Below the pieces are notes generated by a model. It searched no databases, was not told the origin of the DNA, and saw only the letters and a program-made list of their open reading frames with translations. From contig CM055107.1 in the NCBI GenBank assembly GCA_029204225.1, positions 48,331,971-48,395,970 on the forward strand: DNA of 64,000 nt, given 5' to 3'. Origin of the DNA: Diphasiastrum complanatum. Lineage: Eukaryota > Streptophyta > Lycopodiopsida > Lycopodiales > Lycopodiaceae. Every line of letters begins with the position of its first letter. The first letter of the stretch is position 1. Made by a program: the position numbers and the translations under genes. This document shows, piece by piece, positions 33,659-43,635 of this stretch.

Positions 33659-34500
33659 CTACTCCTTTGACCTTAATTGAGTCTTCATACACCTACAAAA
33701 ATAGATCCATAACATTTTTGCCAAATGACTTCCTTTGATGCTCTTGACTAGCTCCAAATTGCCACCTTTCCTTTTGTGTTGTTGACGCCCTTTGAGACCA
33801 ACCTCTTGATCTTCCTCTTGAACATCAAAGTCATTGAACAAACTTTTTTTTTCAGATCCATTACTTGATATTCCAGCATGAAAACCATGAGAACCAATAT
33901 CCACTTGCATAGCATCATCTACACAAGAAGATTCTCCAAAACATGTGAGTAAAGCAAGGTGAGTCGCTTCCACTTGCTTATCTTTCTCTTGATCATCAAA
34001 GATATCAAAGATCTGAATATCTTCAGACCTGAACCTCTGGAAATACTCCCTCTCAAACATATGATCTAGATTTAACAAGATCTCATCAATGCTTGATCTC
34101 GATCTTTCACAAAGGTTAGTGAAAGCAATGTCATCGGTGGCACCATCATAAATCAAAAGATAGATTCCAAACTTTCCATCCAGCATGAAGTAGAGTAGGT
34201 GAAGATGAGTATCAAACTTAATAAACCCAGCCTTCTTGAGTCCATAAAAACTCTCAATAAGCTCACCAATGAGATCTCCCTTGCCTTAAAGAAATTGCCT
34301 CTCGATTTGCTTCATGTAGTCTTCTCCAATCAACTTTTTGCCATCTCAATCATGAGTGATCAATTCACAATCATAGAATCCTTTGAGTTGATGAAGAGAT
34401 GTGAGACCCATGCCTTGGATCTTCTCAAGAACCAATCTTCCATTGCTCTTTCCTTCATAAGCCTTCTCTCTTAATGATTGCATCATAAGAAGCAGAAACC
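33659..34500 (-). pseudogene. aberrant copia reverse transcriptase region
   Basis: Minus-strand frames include LIGELIESFYGLKKAGFIKF, DTHLHLLYFMLDGKFGIYLL and SIDEILLNLDHMFE, recalling the copia RT segment YGLKQA-x-x-x-W-x-x-K-F-D to the post-YVDD helix. The YVDD motif is replaced (IYDGATDDIA). It then runs 130 codons of unfamiliar acidic sequence (DVQEEDQEVGLKGRQQHKRK) to a stop at 33659. It belongs to the element whose gag is at 35.4-36.8 kb. Confidence 0.5.
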
Positions 34501-34604
34501 TCAAAAACATTAGAAGCCATGAAAAAAATGATCAGCACCTTCAACATAAGGATTATTGAAGTAATCTCTTTTTTCAAACAAGAACTTCTAATCAATGTTT
34601 TAGG

Positions 34605-35160
34605 TCATGACTCATATGATAATGATTCTTCCTCATTATCATTCACAATGACATCATTCAAAGTACATCCTACTTTGAACTCCTCACATACTTCTCTTCT
34701 TCTTGACTTGTGACTATCTCCCTCACCAAGTCTCTTGATAGAACCATTTGATCTACTCTTTTTATGAAGACATCTGACTCCACTTGCTGCAAAATTGACT
34801 TTCTTGGACTCATCACAAAAGAATGTAGAAGAACCACCTCCTTCATGCATGGACCTAGCAACATCTTTTTCCATATGATCAAAGAAATCATTAACAACAA
34901 TCTTTTCCAAAGAAGAACCTTCACCACCTCCATTGATGAAGTTAGCTCTTTCCTTACCTTTTGCATGCTTGCACTTGCCATGAAGAACCATTGAAGAACC
35001 ATCATTATCCTCATAACCATCCAAATTAGCACAAAGATGAACATTTCCAAGAAGCATATTAGATCTCGACCTAGATGTAGCATGATGAAGCTTGTTACAC
35101 TTTGCATAAGATCCACCAATCTTATTGATGCTAAAAGGGAACTTTGGAAAGTTGAGACCA
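34605..35160 (-). pseudogene. unfamiliar ORF in place of copia integrase
   Basis: Directly after the protease/pre-integrase part the minus strand stays open for about 150 codons. It shows MLLGNVHLCANLDGYEDNDG, HGKCKHAKGKERANFINGGG, SMHEGGGSSTFFCDESKKV and CLHKKSRSNGSIKR. None of the integrase motifs (HSD, DNGGEY, ERKN) is present. It may be filler sequence of a non-autonomous element or captured DNA. Confidence 0.45.
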
Positions 35161-35162
35161 AT

Positions 35163-36835
35163 CTACTTTTCCATTTCGTCCTTTTTGTTAGCCATAACAA
35201 AAGCATCAAGCTTGAAAAGTCTACCTTGTTTATTGCCCCTAGCAACCAAGATTTCCTCCTTTGTAATGAAACAAGCATCACCACCAAACTTTGCCATGTA
35301 TCCTTTCTCTATCATTTGACCAACACTTAGCAAATTCTTTGAAAGTGAAGGAATGTAAGGAACACCATCAAGTATTGTTTTCCTATTAGTAGAGAGACAA
35401 ATAGAAATTGAACCAATACCTTCAGTCACACACTCACCACCATTGGCCATGTGAATTTCTAGTGACCAAAAAAGTAAAGAACTCCTTGTGACTAGTCATG
35501 TGTGAACTAGCTCCACTATCAATCCACCATGAATCTTTGTCACCTTCACTTGATATTGGACTTGAGGAACACATCAAAAGAGAATCACCACCACCTAGAT
35601 CATCATCATTAGTAGTAAAGTCGATTTGCTTGCTACCTTCATCTCTTTGCTTCTTCAAACATTCATTTGCAAAATGCCCTTTGATTCCACAATAAAAGCA
35701 TCTCAACTTAGACTTATCTTTTTTTTTTGCCAAAAAAGGAAGTCTCATCTTGACCTTGCCCTTTAGACGACTTTCCTTTGCCTTTTCCCTTGAACTTGCC
35801 TTTGATGAGCATAGCCTCCTCGTCATATTGAGATGTTGATGTAGATCCACCTCCTCTTGATTGAAACCTATACTCCTCATTCACCAATAACTCTTGCAAA
35901 TCCACGATACTTGGCAAAGTCTTTTGAATAGTAAAACTTTGAACAAGATTAGCATTATCATCCAGTTAACATTCTATGCGGAAATTTTGATCTAGTGGAG
36001 AGTGCAGATTAGAGATGCAATCACTGACTATTTGCCAACCATCAAAACCATAAACAGCATCCACAGGTAACAGAGTGATGGGGGAGCTCACATCAAGAAA
36101 AGAGCTCACAAAGCAAAAGCATCTTTATTACAAAGAGACTGATACATATACAAGTAAAGGTCCCCTTTGCATGGGGACGCCATGTGACATGGACCTAATA
36201 AATGCATGAAATTCACTATTGGCCTCTACGTGGCATTTTAGGCTATATACAGGTAAACTCCCGTTATTGGCCCGAGACAAGCCCCCGAGCTAGCTTTTTA
36301 ACTAAAACCTACCAAACTAAAACAGTACATAACTGTAAACTACAATCATGATTGAGCTTACTATTTCTAACTCATCCAACAAGCCATTGAGTATAACTTG
36401 AACAAGTTCTACCTCCTTAACGCTTTCATCAATACATGCTAACTCATCATTGAATGCTTTAACTCTCAAAACAAAAGCATGAGTACTCTCTTCCTTCTTT
36501 TGAAAACTTTAAAAGATTTGCCTCCTAAGATTAAGCACCTTTGATGTAGACTTGGATTCACAAAGCTTCCCAAGCCTCCAAAGATGATGTGCACTTACCA
36601 ATCTCCTTGAGAAGTTCATTGCTAACATTCATCTTAATCATGTGTAGAGCATTCTTTGCTCTCTTGTTATACCTCACTTGATCTTGAGGTGGTTGAGGTC
36701 TCTCCTCCACACCTGCACCAATCTTCATCAACTCATTCATCTCCAATAAGGACTCCATCCTCACCTTCCAGGTATAATAGTTGATTGAGGTAAGCCTATC
36801 ATTGACTTCCAACATCAATCCACCACCTGTAGCGA
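35163..36835 (-). pseudogene. copia Gag-protease, same family as 1-770
   Basis: The start codon is mutated (ATC at 36835, followed by ATGGG-L-MLEVNDRLTS). The gag reads WKVRMESLLEMNELMKI and KRAKNALHMIKMNVSNELLK, is broken near 36558, and is interrupted by a 407-bp insertion. It resumes with SIVDLQELLVNEEYRF, a GKFKGKGKGKSSKG basic stretch, the CCHC knuckle CFYCGIKGHFANEC, protease WWIDSGASSHMTS and the VPYIPSLSKNLLSVGQM block ending at 35163. Homology to the left-edge element also covers about 90 bp upstream of gag and then stops near 36925. Confidence 0.88.
35965..36371 (-). repeat. solo LTR-like insertion in gag (407 bp)
   Basis: Bounded by a direct repeat TCATCCA (35958-35964 and 36372-36378) that is single in the homologous gag at 296-302. 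The insert begins GTTAAC and ends TCTAAC. The minus strand reads GTTAGAAATAGTAAGC... and resembles the start of the LTR at 40548-41018. It has no coding capacity. A solo LTR is most likely; a MITE is possible because strict TG...CA ends are not seen. Confidence 0.7.
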
Positions 36836-36959
36836 TGTTGCAATGACCCGATCTTCTTCTTTCAACCTATTCCGATGCACAAAGCACTCTCTTGAATGTC
36901 AACACTTGCTAGGAAAAAAAGAACACTTCCTAGTGTATACATCTAGGAAATCCACTATC

Positions 36960-36981
36960 AAATTTCTTATATAAGAAATTT
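36960..36981. repeat. 22-bp perfect palindrome
   Basis: AAATTTCTTAT followed by its exact reverse complement, centred at 36970/36971. It lies between the end of the copia leader homology and the duplicated block at 36985. Confidence 0.7.
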
Positions 36982-36984
36982 AAA

Positions 36985-37215
36985 CTCTAATGGTAATGAA
37001 ATGCCGTGAAATTTCTTACATTCCTCACTGACGCTTACCTTATAGCAATAATGTTTGGAGCGCCCAAGTCCAACCACATTCACAGTCTTTGCACGTAGAT
37101 GTGTCCTTCTGCTTGTGCTAGGTATATCGGCAATCTAGGGCCGATGCTCCAAGGAAGTATGATTTTAAGTCAAAAGGAAAAACGTACAAGTATGATTTTG
37201 AATTTTGTTCATAGA
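36985..37215. repeat. dispersed duplicated block, short copy
   Basis: Matches 53816-54515 in the same orientation (ATGAAATGCCGTGAAA, ATTCCTCACTGA, CAGTCTTTGCACGTAGATGT, GTATATCGGCAAT). It then skips about 470 bp of that copy and resumes at GTCAAAAGG-AAAA-GTACAAGTATGATTTTGAA. It is not retroelement-like, and may derive from a host gene region. Confidence 0.65.
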
Positions 37216-37529
37216 GTGAAGGGGGGCAATGAGCTATGAGTTGGCCTCATGTATATAGGCACACAACAATTTGGAAAACTAATAATTCTAGACTAAGAAA
37301 CTCTAGAAGTTGGCATGCATAGGTAATTTTCTTCTTACAAGCTTAGTGAATCATACACTCCTAATAAAATGCTTTGATATGATAAGAACAAATGAAACCC
37401 CATTAAGATAGGTAATTAAGGATAACAAATGAATACAACCTCAAACCCGTTTTCCTAAACCCTAAACCCTGCAACTTACCATAAATGCTAAACCTCCAAC
37501 TACTTACTCTAAATTAGTAAGAAGAATTT

Positions 37530-37900
37530 AGGCAGTGTCACGTGAGCAAGCATACATTAAGCCTCTTTGACCAAGGTTCAATTTTTTCTTGTAGCAAGTC
37601 CATTCGTCTAAGGCGAATAAGAAGTAATAAATTGTTGTTGAACGCATTTGTTAAGGCTATACTCCTTGAATTTGGTTGAGATATATTCTCTATCTAGCTT
37701 CATTGCTTTCATTCTTTTACTAGTTTCGAGTTATGCACGCTCCTCGAATTTTCTGAAGAGGTTGACGACAAACTTTGCATCGAGCCACATAGTATCTGAA
37801 TGGACAACATGTAGAACATCTTTTGCTGCATGCCTATGACTCAATCTAAACGGAATCTAGTTAGCTTTCGAAAATGCAGCTATGACAAACATGGAGGTAA
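37530..37900 (-). pseudogene. copia integrase remnant
   Basis: The minus strand reads SHRHAAKDVLHVVHSDTMW, then KAMKLDREYISTKFKEYSLN, QQQFITSYSP, TNGLATRKN and TLVKEA, with two stops. These align with the HSD, R-x-D-x-GGEY, QFTVPYSPQQNG and ERKNRTLVE motifs of copia integrase, all degraded. A portion (about 85 bp) is repeated at 38187-38275 on the other side of telomere-like DNA. Confidence 0.75.
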
Positions 37901-37984
37901 ATCTTCTTGTCTCAATAATTGAGATCAAGTACTAAGGATTTTCTAAACATGTTCGATAGATGTGTGATTCAAGTGACCTAGAAC

Positions 37985-38140
37985 TCTGGACTCCTTACCC
38001 TAAAAACTAAACTCCAAACTTCTTATCCTAATCCCCAAATTCCTTATTGTAAATTCCAAGCTCGTTACCATAAACGATACACTCAAACTACAAACCCTAA
38101 ACCCAGACCCCGTATCCTAAATCCTAAGATAAATTAGAAA
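37985..38140 (+). repeat. degenerate telomere-like repeat
   Basis: C+A-rich sequence with CCCTAAA-type units (ACAAACCCTAAACCCAG, CTTACCCTAAAAACTAAAC). A smaller patch is at 37440-37505 (TTTTCCTAAACCCTAAACCC). Same type as 6721-7860. Confidence 0.65.
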
Positions 38141-38186
38141 CAAGAAGATTAGTCAAAAGTTATGAAGTTGCTTATATGCTTATATG

Positions 38187-38275
38187 AAGAACATCTTTTG
38201 TTGCATGCCTATGACTCAATCTAAATGGAATCTTAGTTTGCTTTCAAGAATGCAGCTATGATAGACATGGAGGTT
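38187..38275 (-). repeat. direct duplication of integrase fragment
   Basis: Nearly the same sequence as 37805-37893 (GCATGCCTATGACTCAATCT, ATGCAGCTATGA, ACATGGAGGT). The two copies flank the telomere-like block. Confidence 0.7.
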
Positions 38276-38278
38276 TAA

Positions 38279-39620
38279 GGAGTTTGGGGTTTAGTGTAAG
38301 TGGTTGAGGATTAGCAATTTGGGATGTAGATTTATTTATTAATATTTGGATTATGTGGCATATCTAGATCATGAAACCGATGGTTCTCAAAACTGTGGGT
38401 CTTGGGAACCATGGGGTGAATCGTACCACAGTTCATGAATCGTGGTACGGTTTAAATAATTAATTAATTAGTTTGTAACCAAATCCCCCCCAAAACCCCT
38501 CCCAAGCAATTTTTGGTCCTCGTTTCATAGATTTCACAAATGGTTTCACATATTTGAAAGATTTTTGGTCCTCATTTCACAGGTTCGTCATTTTTGGTCT
38601 TTTTTGGCATTTTTTTGGGCTTTTTTTGGGGGTGGGAAACTTTAAAATGATAATAATTAGTTAATAAATTGATTATACAGTTCACCATGGTTCTATCTAA
38701 AGCAAAACTTCAATAATATAAAACAGAGATTTATGCACTAACCATCCCCCTGGCCTTGCCTTTTGACGGACAAAAACTTTCATGAATCTCTCCAAGAAAA
38801 ACATCCTCCTACATTATATTTTAACGCATTGAAAGCATTATGTTATTCATTAAAAAAATATCATTGGCCAAATACACCATGTGCTTGGCATTTTTCCAAA
38901 GGGGTTCACTCCGTCTATTGCAAGTCCAAATCTTATGTTTCTTGGTTCACTTGCGAAACATGGATACTCTTTGTCAATGTGTTGCAACCAAAGTTTTTAG
39001 ATTGACGTAATTACTCATTTTTTTTCACAAAATAACTATAATATTGACATAACTTACATAAAAAATCATAATGTCAACAAAAAATGACTCTTTGTTAATG
39101 TTTGGACCAGGCTGTCCTGTGGAATACACCGATGGGCCTCGCTGGGTCCAAGAAAGATGCCCGCCGGGACCGTCGGGTGCCCTCTAACATAGCTCTCACA
39201 GTTTAGGTTTACGTTTATGTATTCAATTAATGTGCAATCTTGAATACATTTACAAACAAGGGGTCTTGTCGAGCTTCATTAAGGGACCCGGCGGGCAACC
39301 TATTTGGACAGTTTAGGCCGGTGGAACGTTCAGCAAACATTATTAACATTCTAGGGCACAAAAAATAACCCTCAAATTGCAATCATGGAATTATTGGAAA
39401 ATGTCACAACACCTTGCATGGCATAGTGGTCTCTTGTAAGTTATCTCAAATAGCGAGGAGTATCACATACAAGACAAGCCTTTAACCCTCGATACTCACC
39501 ACGATATAAGATGCAATCTTTCGGACAAGCATGATGTAATGTATAGTCCATTCCCATTGCATTCAATATTTTTCATGCCTCAGCTATTGTCTCTAACACA
39601 ATATTCTCTTCTGGGGTTAG
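38279..39620 (-). pseudogene. CACTA transposase remnant, chimeric copy B (inverted)
   Basis: Reverse-complement counterpart of 4.56-6.86 kb. On the minus strand from 39620: TPEENIVLETIAEA and MGMDYTLHHACP-KDCILYR (TNP2), the shared inserted block, then HIDKEYPCFASEPRNIRFGL and AIDGVNPFGKMPSTW. A short DUF4218 piece follows (FMKVFVRQKARP), then the tail with GTGAAATGAGGACC repeats, and finally the start of the telomere-like array near 38280. It keeps more TNP2 than copy A but lacks the 5662-6386 part. Confidence 0.8.
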
Positions 39621-39737
39621 TTTTTACAATAACTTGTACATAATTAAATGAGTTTTCATAATATTAAATTCAATCATCTACCCAGCTAGAACTTTTTGAC
39701 TTAAGCAACACATCAAATAAAATCTTTAAAGAAAATC

Positions 39738-40247
39738 TCAATCTTTGTTATCCAAATAAAGATTTAACAATTGTATCACTCCATTTATATTTTTATAGGA
39801 GGTCCAATATAAGCAACGAGGCAGCCAAACGAGATGTCTTTGCTCTAGGATATAGTGGTTGTTTGATTCTTCTCTCAATTTATTTTCCTCAAGACTCATA
39901 AATGATTCAGTACCATATTTAGTGCGTTCCTCCATGTCATGATGCTCGTAGATGCTATTTATCAAGTTGTTCATAATTTCCACTTCATCTTGCATGCAAA
40001 AATGATTTTCAACACTTGATCTTGATTCTGAAAAAGAAGAACTAGGTTGAGGCCTCTTTGTTTTGGTGTGTTGGTATTCATATATTTTCATCATGGCTCT
40101 CAATCCCACACACTCATGACATGATACTTGATTTATGTGTGGCCCATCGTATGCTAGTTTTGTTTTCGATCTGGAGGGACTGTTGTCATCGTCACTGGAA
40201 CTACATGATGATTTACAGTCCTTCAAACATGGGAAAGAATGATTCAT
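39738..40247 (-). pseudogene. CACTA TNP2 N-terminal region
   Basis: A 169-codon open frame from the ATG at 40247: SSSDDDNSPSRSKTKL, GLRAMMKIYEYQHTKTKRPQ, an acidic part and FMSLEENKLREESNNH. It aligns along its length with 59141-59495 (shared SEENKL, S-rich and acidic blocks), so it is the N-terminal extension of the same transposase lineage. A frame change then gives the TNP2 start (KTSRLAASLLILDL). It precedes the TNP2 fragment of copy B. Confidence 0.7.
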
Positions 40248-40484
40248 TGATTAACATATAAGATTGTTGTCATAAAAATATAAATTTAAATTAAGATATC
40301 CAAATCAAACATCATATCTAAAGTCTTGTTCCAAGTATTTTTGTTAATTGTAGCATGAATTAAACATATCATGGTAGGATTCATGCATTAACTCTACTAG
40401 GTGCATCAATTGACCAAAAAACTTGTTCCCATTGAATATAGAAAATGTATTTTGATATTTACATGGTACATGCTTGAGTTTGGC

Positions 40485-40545
40485 TCTAAACCTTTTGTAC
40501 ACATCTTGGAAGAGGACGATTGAAGCTATAGGCACATTCAATAGA
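40485..40545 (-). pseudogene. end of SET-like domain upstream of TNP2
   Basis: The minus strand reads CAYSFNRPLPRCVQKV, matching KYSFNHHLPKCLQKIV at the end of the SET-like ORF at 58366-58765. The rest of the domain is cut off by the LTR starting at 40548. Confidence 0.55.
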
Positions 40546-40547
40546 GT

Positions 40548-41018
40548 TGAAATTCCGATAGAATCTAGTGCAGTATGCAGATCACATCACACAATCACCT
40601 TAGCCACTCCTCACAAACTCTCAATGATGGCACAACAAAAGTTAATGGATTACAAAGAGAAAATTGTACATATAGTAAAAGCCCCAACATGCATGGGCTC
40701 TGCCAACTATCAACTCACTGAAATAGGCAGCTGTCTAACTAATATGCCCAACATGGGCTAGAAGACTGACAAACTTAGGACATGCCCCTGAGTATAGCAC
40801 ATGCCATAAAAAATACATTGTACAGGCTAATTTCCCTACGCGTGGCTACCCGGCTAACCCAAGTAGTCGTCTACGGGACAAGTGTCCGACTGATATAATG
40901 ATAGTGGGTCACATCCCAATCACTACTGGAAACAGTAAACTGACTAACTGTACATTTATTACAGTATCACATTTGAAGCTTATCATAATGAATTAGATCA
41001 AAACTGATTTCTAACTCT
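40548..41018 (-). repeat. LTR of a copia-type element
   Basis: Minus-oriented LTR of about 470 bp with CTTTGTAATCCATTAACTTT and GATTCTATCGGAATTTCA near its end. A polypurine tract CTTTAAGGGAGAG (minus strand, about 41028-41016) lies immediately before its start (AGTTAGAAATCAG). This makes it the 3' LTR of an element extending rightward. A fragment of the same family is at 14990-15128. Confidence 0.6.
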
Positions 41019-41028
41019 CTCCCTTAAA

Positions 41029-43579
41029 GTCAAATGTGATAACAGTGAAAACAATATTTTGTAGCAACGTCTAGAGTGTCCAAAAGATGCTATGCATGTC
41101 CTGCTACTCTATACTTGACTAACACTCAAGCACACCAATAAACCACCAGGTTTGACTCATAAAGTATCATGCAAACACAATGCTCATACAAAGAGTCTAC
41201 CATACTTTCGACCAACTGACTCGTCCCCATCCAACTTGAACACAAATGGACCACATGAGCGACATGGCTCAAATCGAGGAAATCCCACTGCCACCATGAG
41301 ACTTACATCCTCCATCTAACCAGGCTGACATCATATTAGGCACTTACAAGCACAAACCTATAAAGCTGACATAAAGCTGAGGAAATCTTACTGCCACCAT
41401 AAGATTGTACCCTCACCAGATAGACAACTAGTAGACAATGACAAGTCAACGAGCATCAAATGATTACTTTGATTCTAATGTAGCAAATCACGTAAAACTC
41501 CGACTCAGATCTAGACTCCCGTGACAAGGTAACATGCAAGTACACATTCATGCAAACCAACACGAATACGTCAAATACATGACCAGGCTTGGGCAAACTG
41601 TGGTATCTTGTCATACCAGCACCTGTCACCTGTGGATCCGCTGCTGCTAAATCACTGCTCACCAAATCAGGTGCTTAACCATGGCCTGCACCTGTACCAA
41701 TATGCCCTCATGTCCAAGCATATCACAGAGATGTCCTCATACATCATCCAAGTTCAACCATCTCGAACCAATGAAAGCTGCAAGCCTCATCTCTGATGTA
41801 TCTCCCAAACAAAACCATGCTCCAAGGCGCTTTGCCTTGACATCTTGTCCAATAAGCCCTGAAAGCTGATCCCCATCCATTCTCCATGTTCCAAGCACAA
41901 GAGTCTATCAAGGACTCACTGAATGAATGTACACAAACGTCACCATAGGCTATACCTGAGTAGCTCACCCATCTCCCAAAGACCTCCCCATCGAAGCCAA
42001 TGTCCAAAACTGGTCCCATGTTGTAATGCTAACCTGTACTCCCAAATGAGCACACCATGAAGTCCTCTCCATCACTGTCCCCTCTAGTAGATCACTAGCA
42101 AAACACTCACCACAGTGTTTGCCCTCTGATCACACCCTGTGTGATCTCCATCCGCTCTCCAGCCTAGAGCTGGCTCCCAAAGCTTCACGCTTTGCCCATT
42201 TACATTTGCAGCTACCTGATTCCATCATGAATCCCACTTGTAAGTCCTGTCCATCAAAAGACAAAAGTCCAATATGAAATAGCTGCCCCTTGTTGATCAT
42301 CCCATGTCATCCTACAATGCTATCCCTACCAGGTATCCCAATGTCATTCCTGATCACAAAGATCTGAGCATCTACCTTGTAGTGCCCACCTGTATTCCCC
42401 CAAGCTAGATCCAAGCTGCTCCTATGAATGGTTCCAAACCACTCCCCGAGAATACATTGAGATGTGAACTCCAAAGCCACCATCAATTCCCTCACATGAT
42501 TGTGTGTGCCAATATCCTTCCAAGTGAGTCTGTGAGATCTTCCATGGCCCAAACCAAACGATCTGCACCCTACTATGAGAGCGTTCCTCCAAAACGCCAA
42601 TTGAAATTGGTTGGTTCAAACCCCAAGAGTTGAACCTGGTCACGAGAATTTTTCACCCGCAACCGGCATACCATGCTTGTGATTACTTGCCCTCTCAAAA
42701 CTGTCACCAATTATGAGTAGTCACACTGCCAAACTGCACTTTTGTCGCCAAAACTAGCTTTCTCCACACAATTCCACTACCATTCACCCCCATACTGCAT
42801 TTACCACTTCCAAACACCTTGATACCCTATCAAAAGTAAGTAATAATGACTGAAAAGTGATTATGCCTCATTGTACCACCCTGTAGCTAGTTTCACCAAC
42901 CAAAAATTGCTCCAAATTTGGACCTACGGTACCCAAATGGCGAGCCCATCACTAGGTCACCTGCACTCCGCTCAATAGAATGTTGATGAAAACTCCCCAA
43001 AACACGTTTCTCCCTGCTCTGTGATGTCACTCTGTCCGTTGGCTCTGAGCAGCCAATTTCAAGGGTCATTTTGTCCCAAGGATGGCCAAAATAGGTGCCT
43101 TATAGCCAAGGATAGGACCTTTGACAAAATTAGCTTGCAAAATGAACTGGTTTGTTGTTTTGGAGATTCTTAATAAAGTGAAGTTCACTTTGAACTTTGG
43201 GTCCCTTCGCTGCATTTCTTTTGAAGATTTTTAATGAGAATTCTTAAGAACTGGCCTTCAAGTTTTTATAGGCCCTTTCAAATGCATCCATGCCATTGCT
43301 TAGCATCTTATGGCCCACGTTGCTCCCTGAGAAGTCAATCTCAACAGTCCATCGTGATGGCACCCAATCCTACAGTTCAAATGCTCTTTGTGCACTGAAC
43401 TCATTTCTTGTATGCACCAAAAGCTTACGGCAGCCAGCTGCTCCTACGGATTGGAGCACGTGACACCTTCTGTCTTTCTTCCTCCCTTCTAAACTCTCGC
43501 CAAGGTTTTACAGCTATGGAGACTGATTTGATTGCAGCCCTCCAGTACTTTCTCTTGCTCGCAGCCATCCACGGCCTCC
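41029..43579. other. unassigned, probably interior of LTR element
   Basis: About 2.5 kb with somewhat higher GC and no recognisable domain. Minus-strand frames at 41744-42019 and 42307-42600 have protein-like length but no familiar motif. By position it should be interior to the element whose LTR ends at 41018, yet no reverse transcriptase is present. A 25-codon plus-strand peptide with a hydrophobic N-terminus (METDLIAALQYFLLLAAIHG, 43516) precedes a stop and is not assigned. Confidence 0.35.
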
Positions 43580-43635
43580 TTCGGTTAGGTTAACACTAGC
43601 TGTTGCCTTCGGTTAGGTTAACACTAGCTGTTGCC
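43580..43635. repeat. perfect 28-bp tandem duplication
   Basis: The unit TTCGGTTAGG...GCTGTTGCC occurs twice head to tail (43580-43607, 43608-43635) without a mismatch, unlike the diverged repeats elsewhere here. Confidence 0.9.

Noticed and set aside
41029-43400. host gene in the moderately GC-rich stretch
   Set aside because: Frames show no familiar motif and the stretch adjoins an LTR polypurine tract, so retroelement interior is more likely.
43516-43593. hydrophobic peptide resembling a P450 or signal-anchor N-terminus
   Set aside because: Only 25 residues before a stop, with no following domain.
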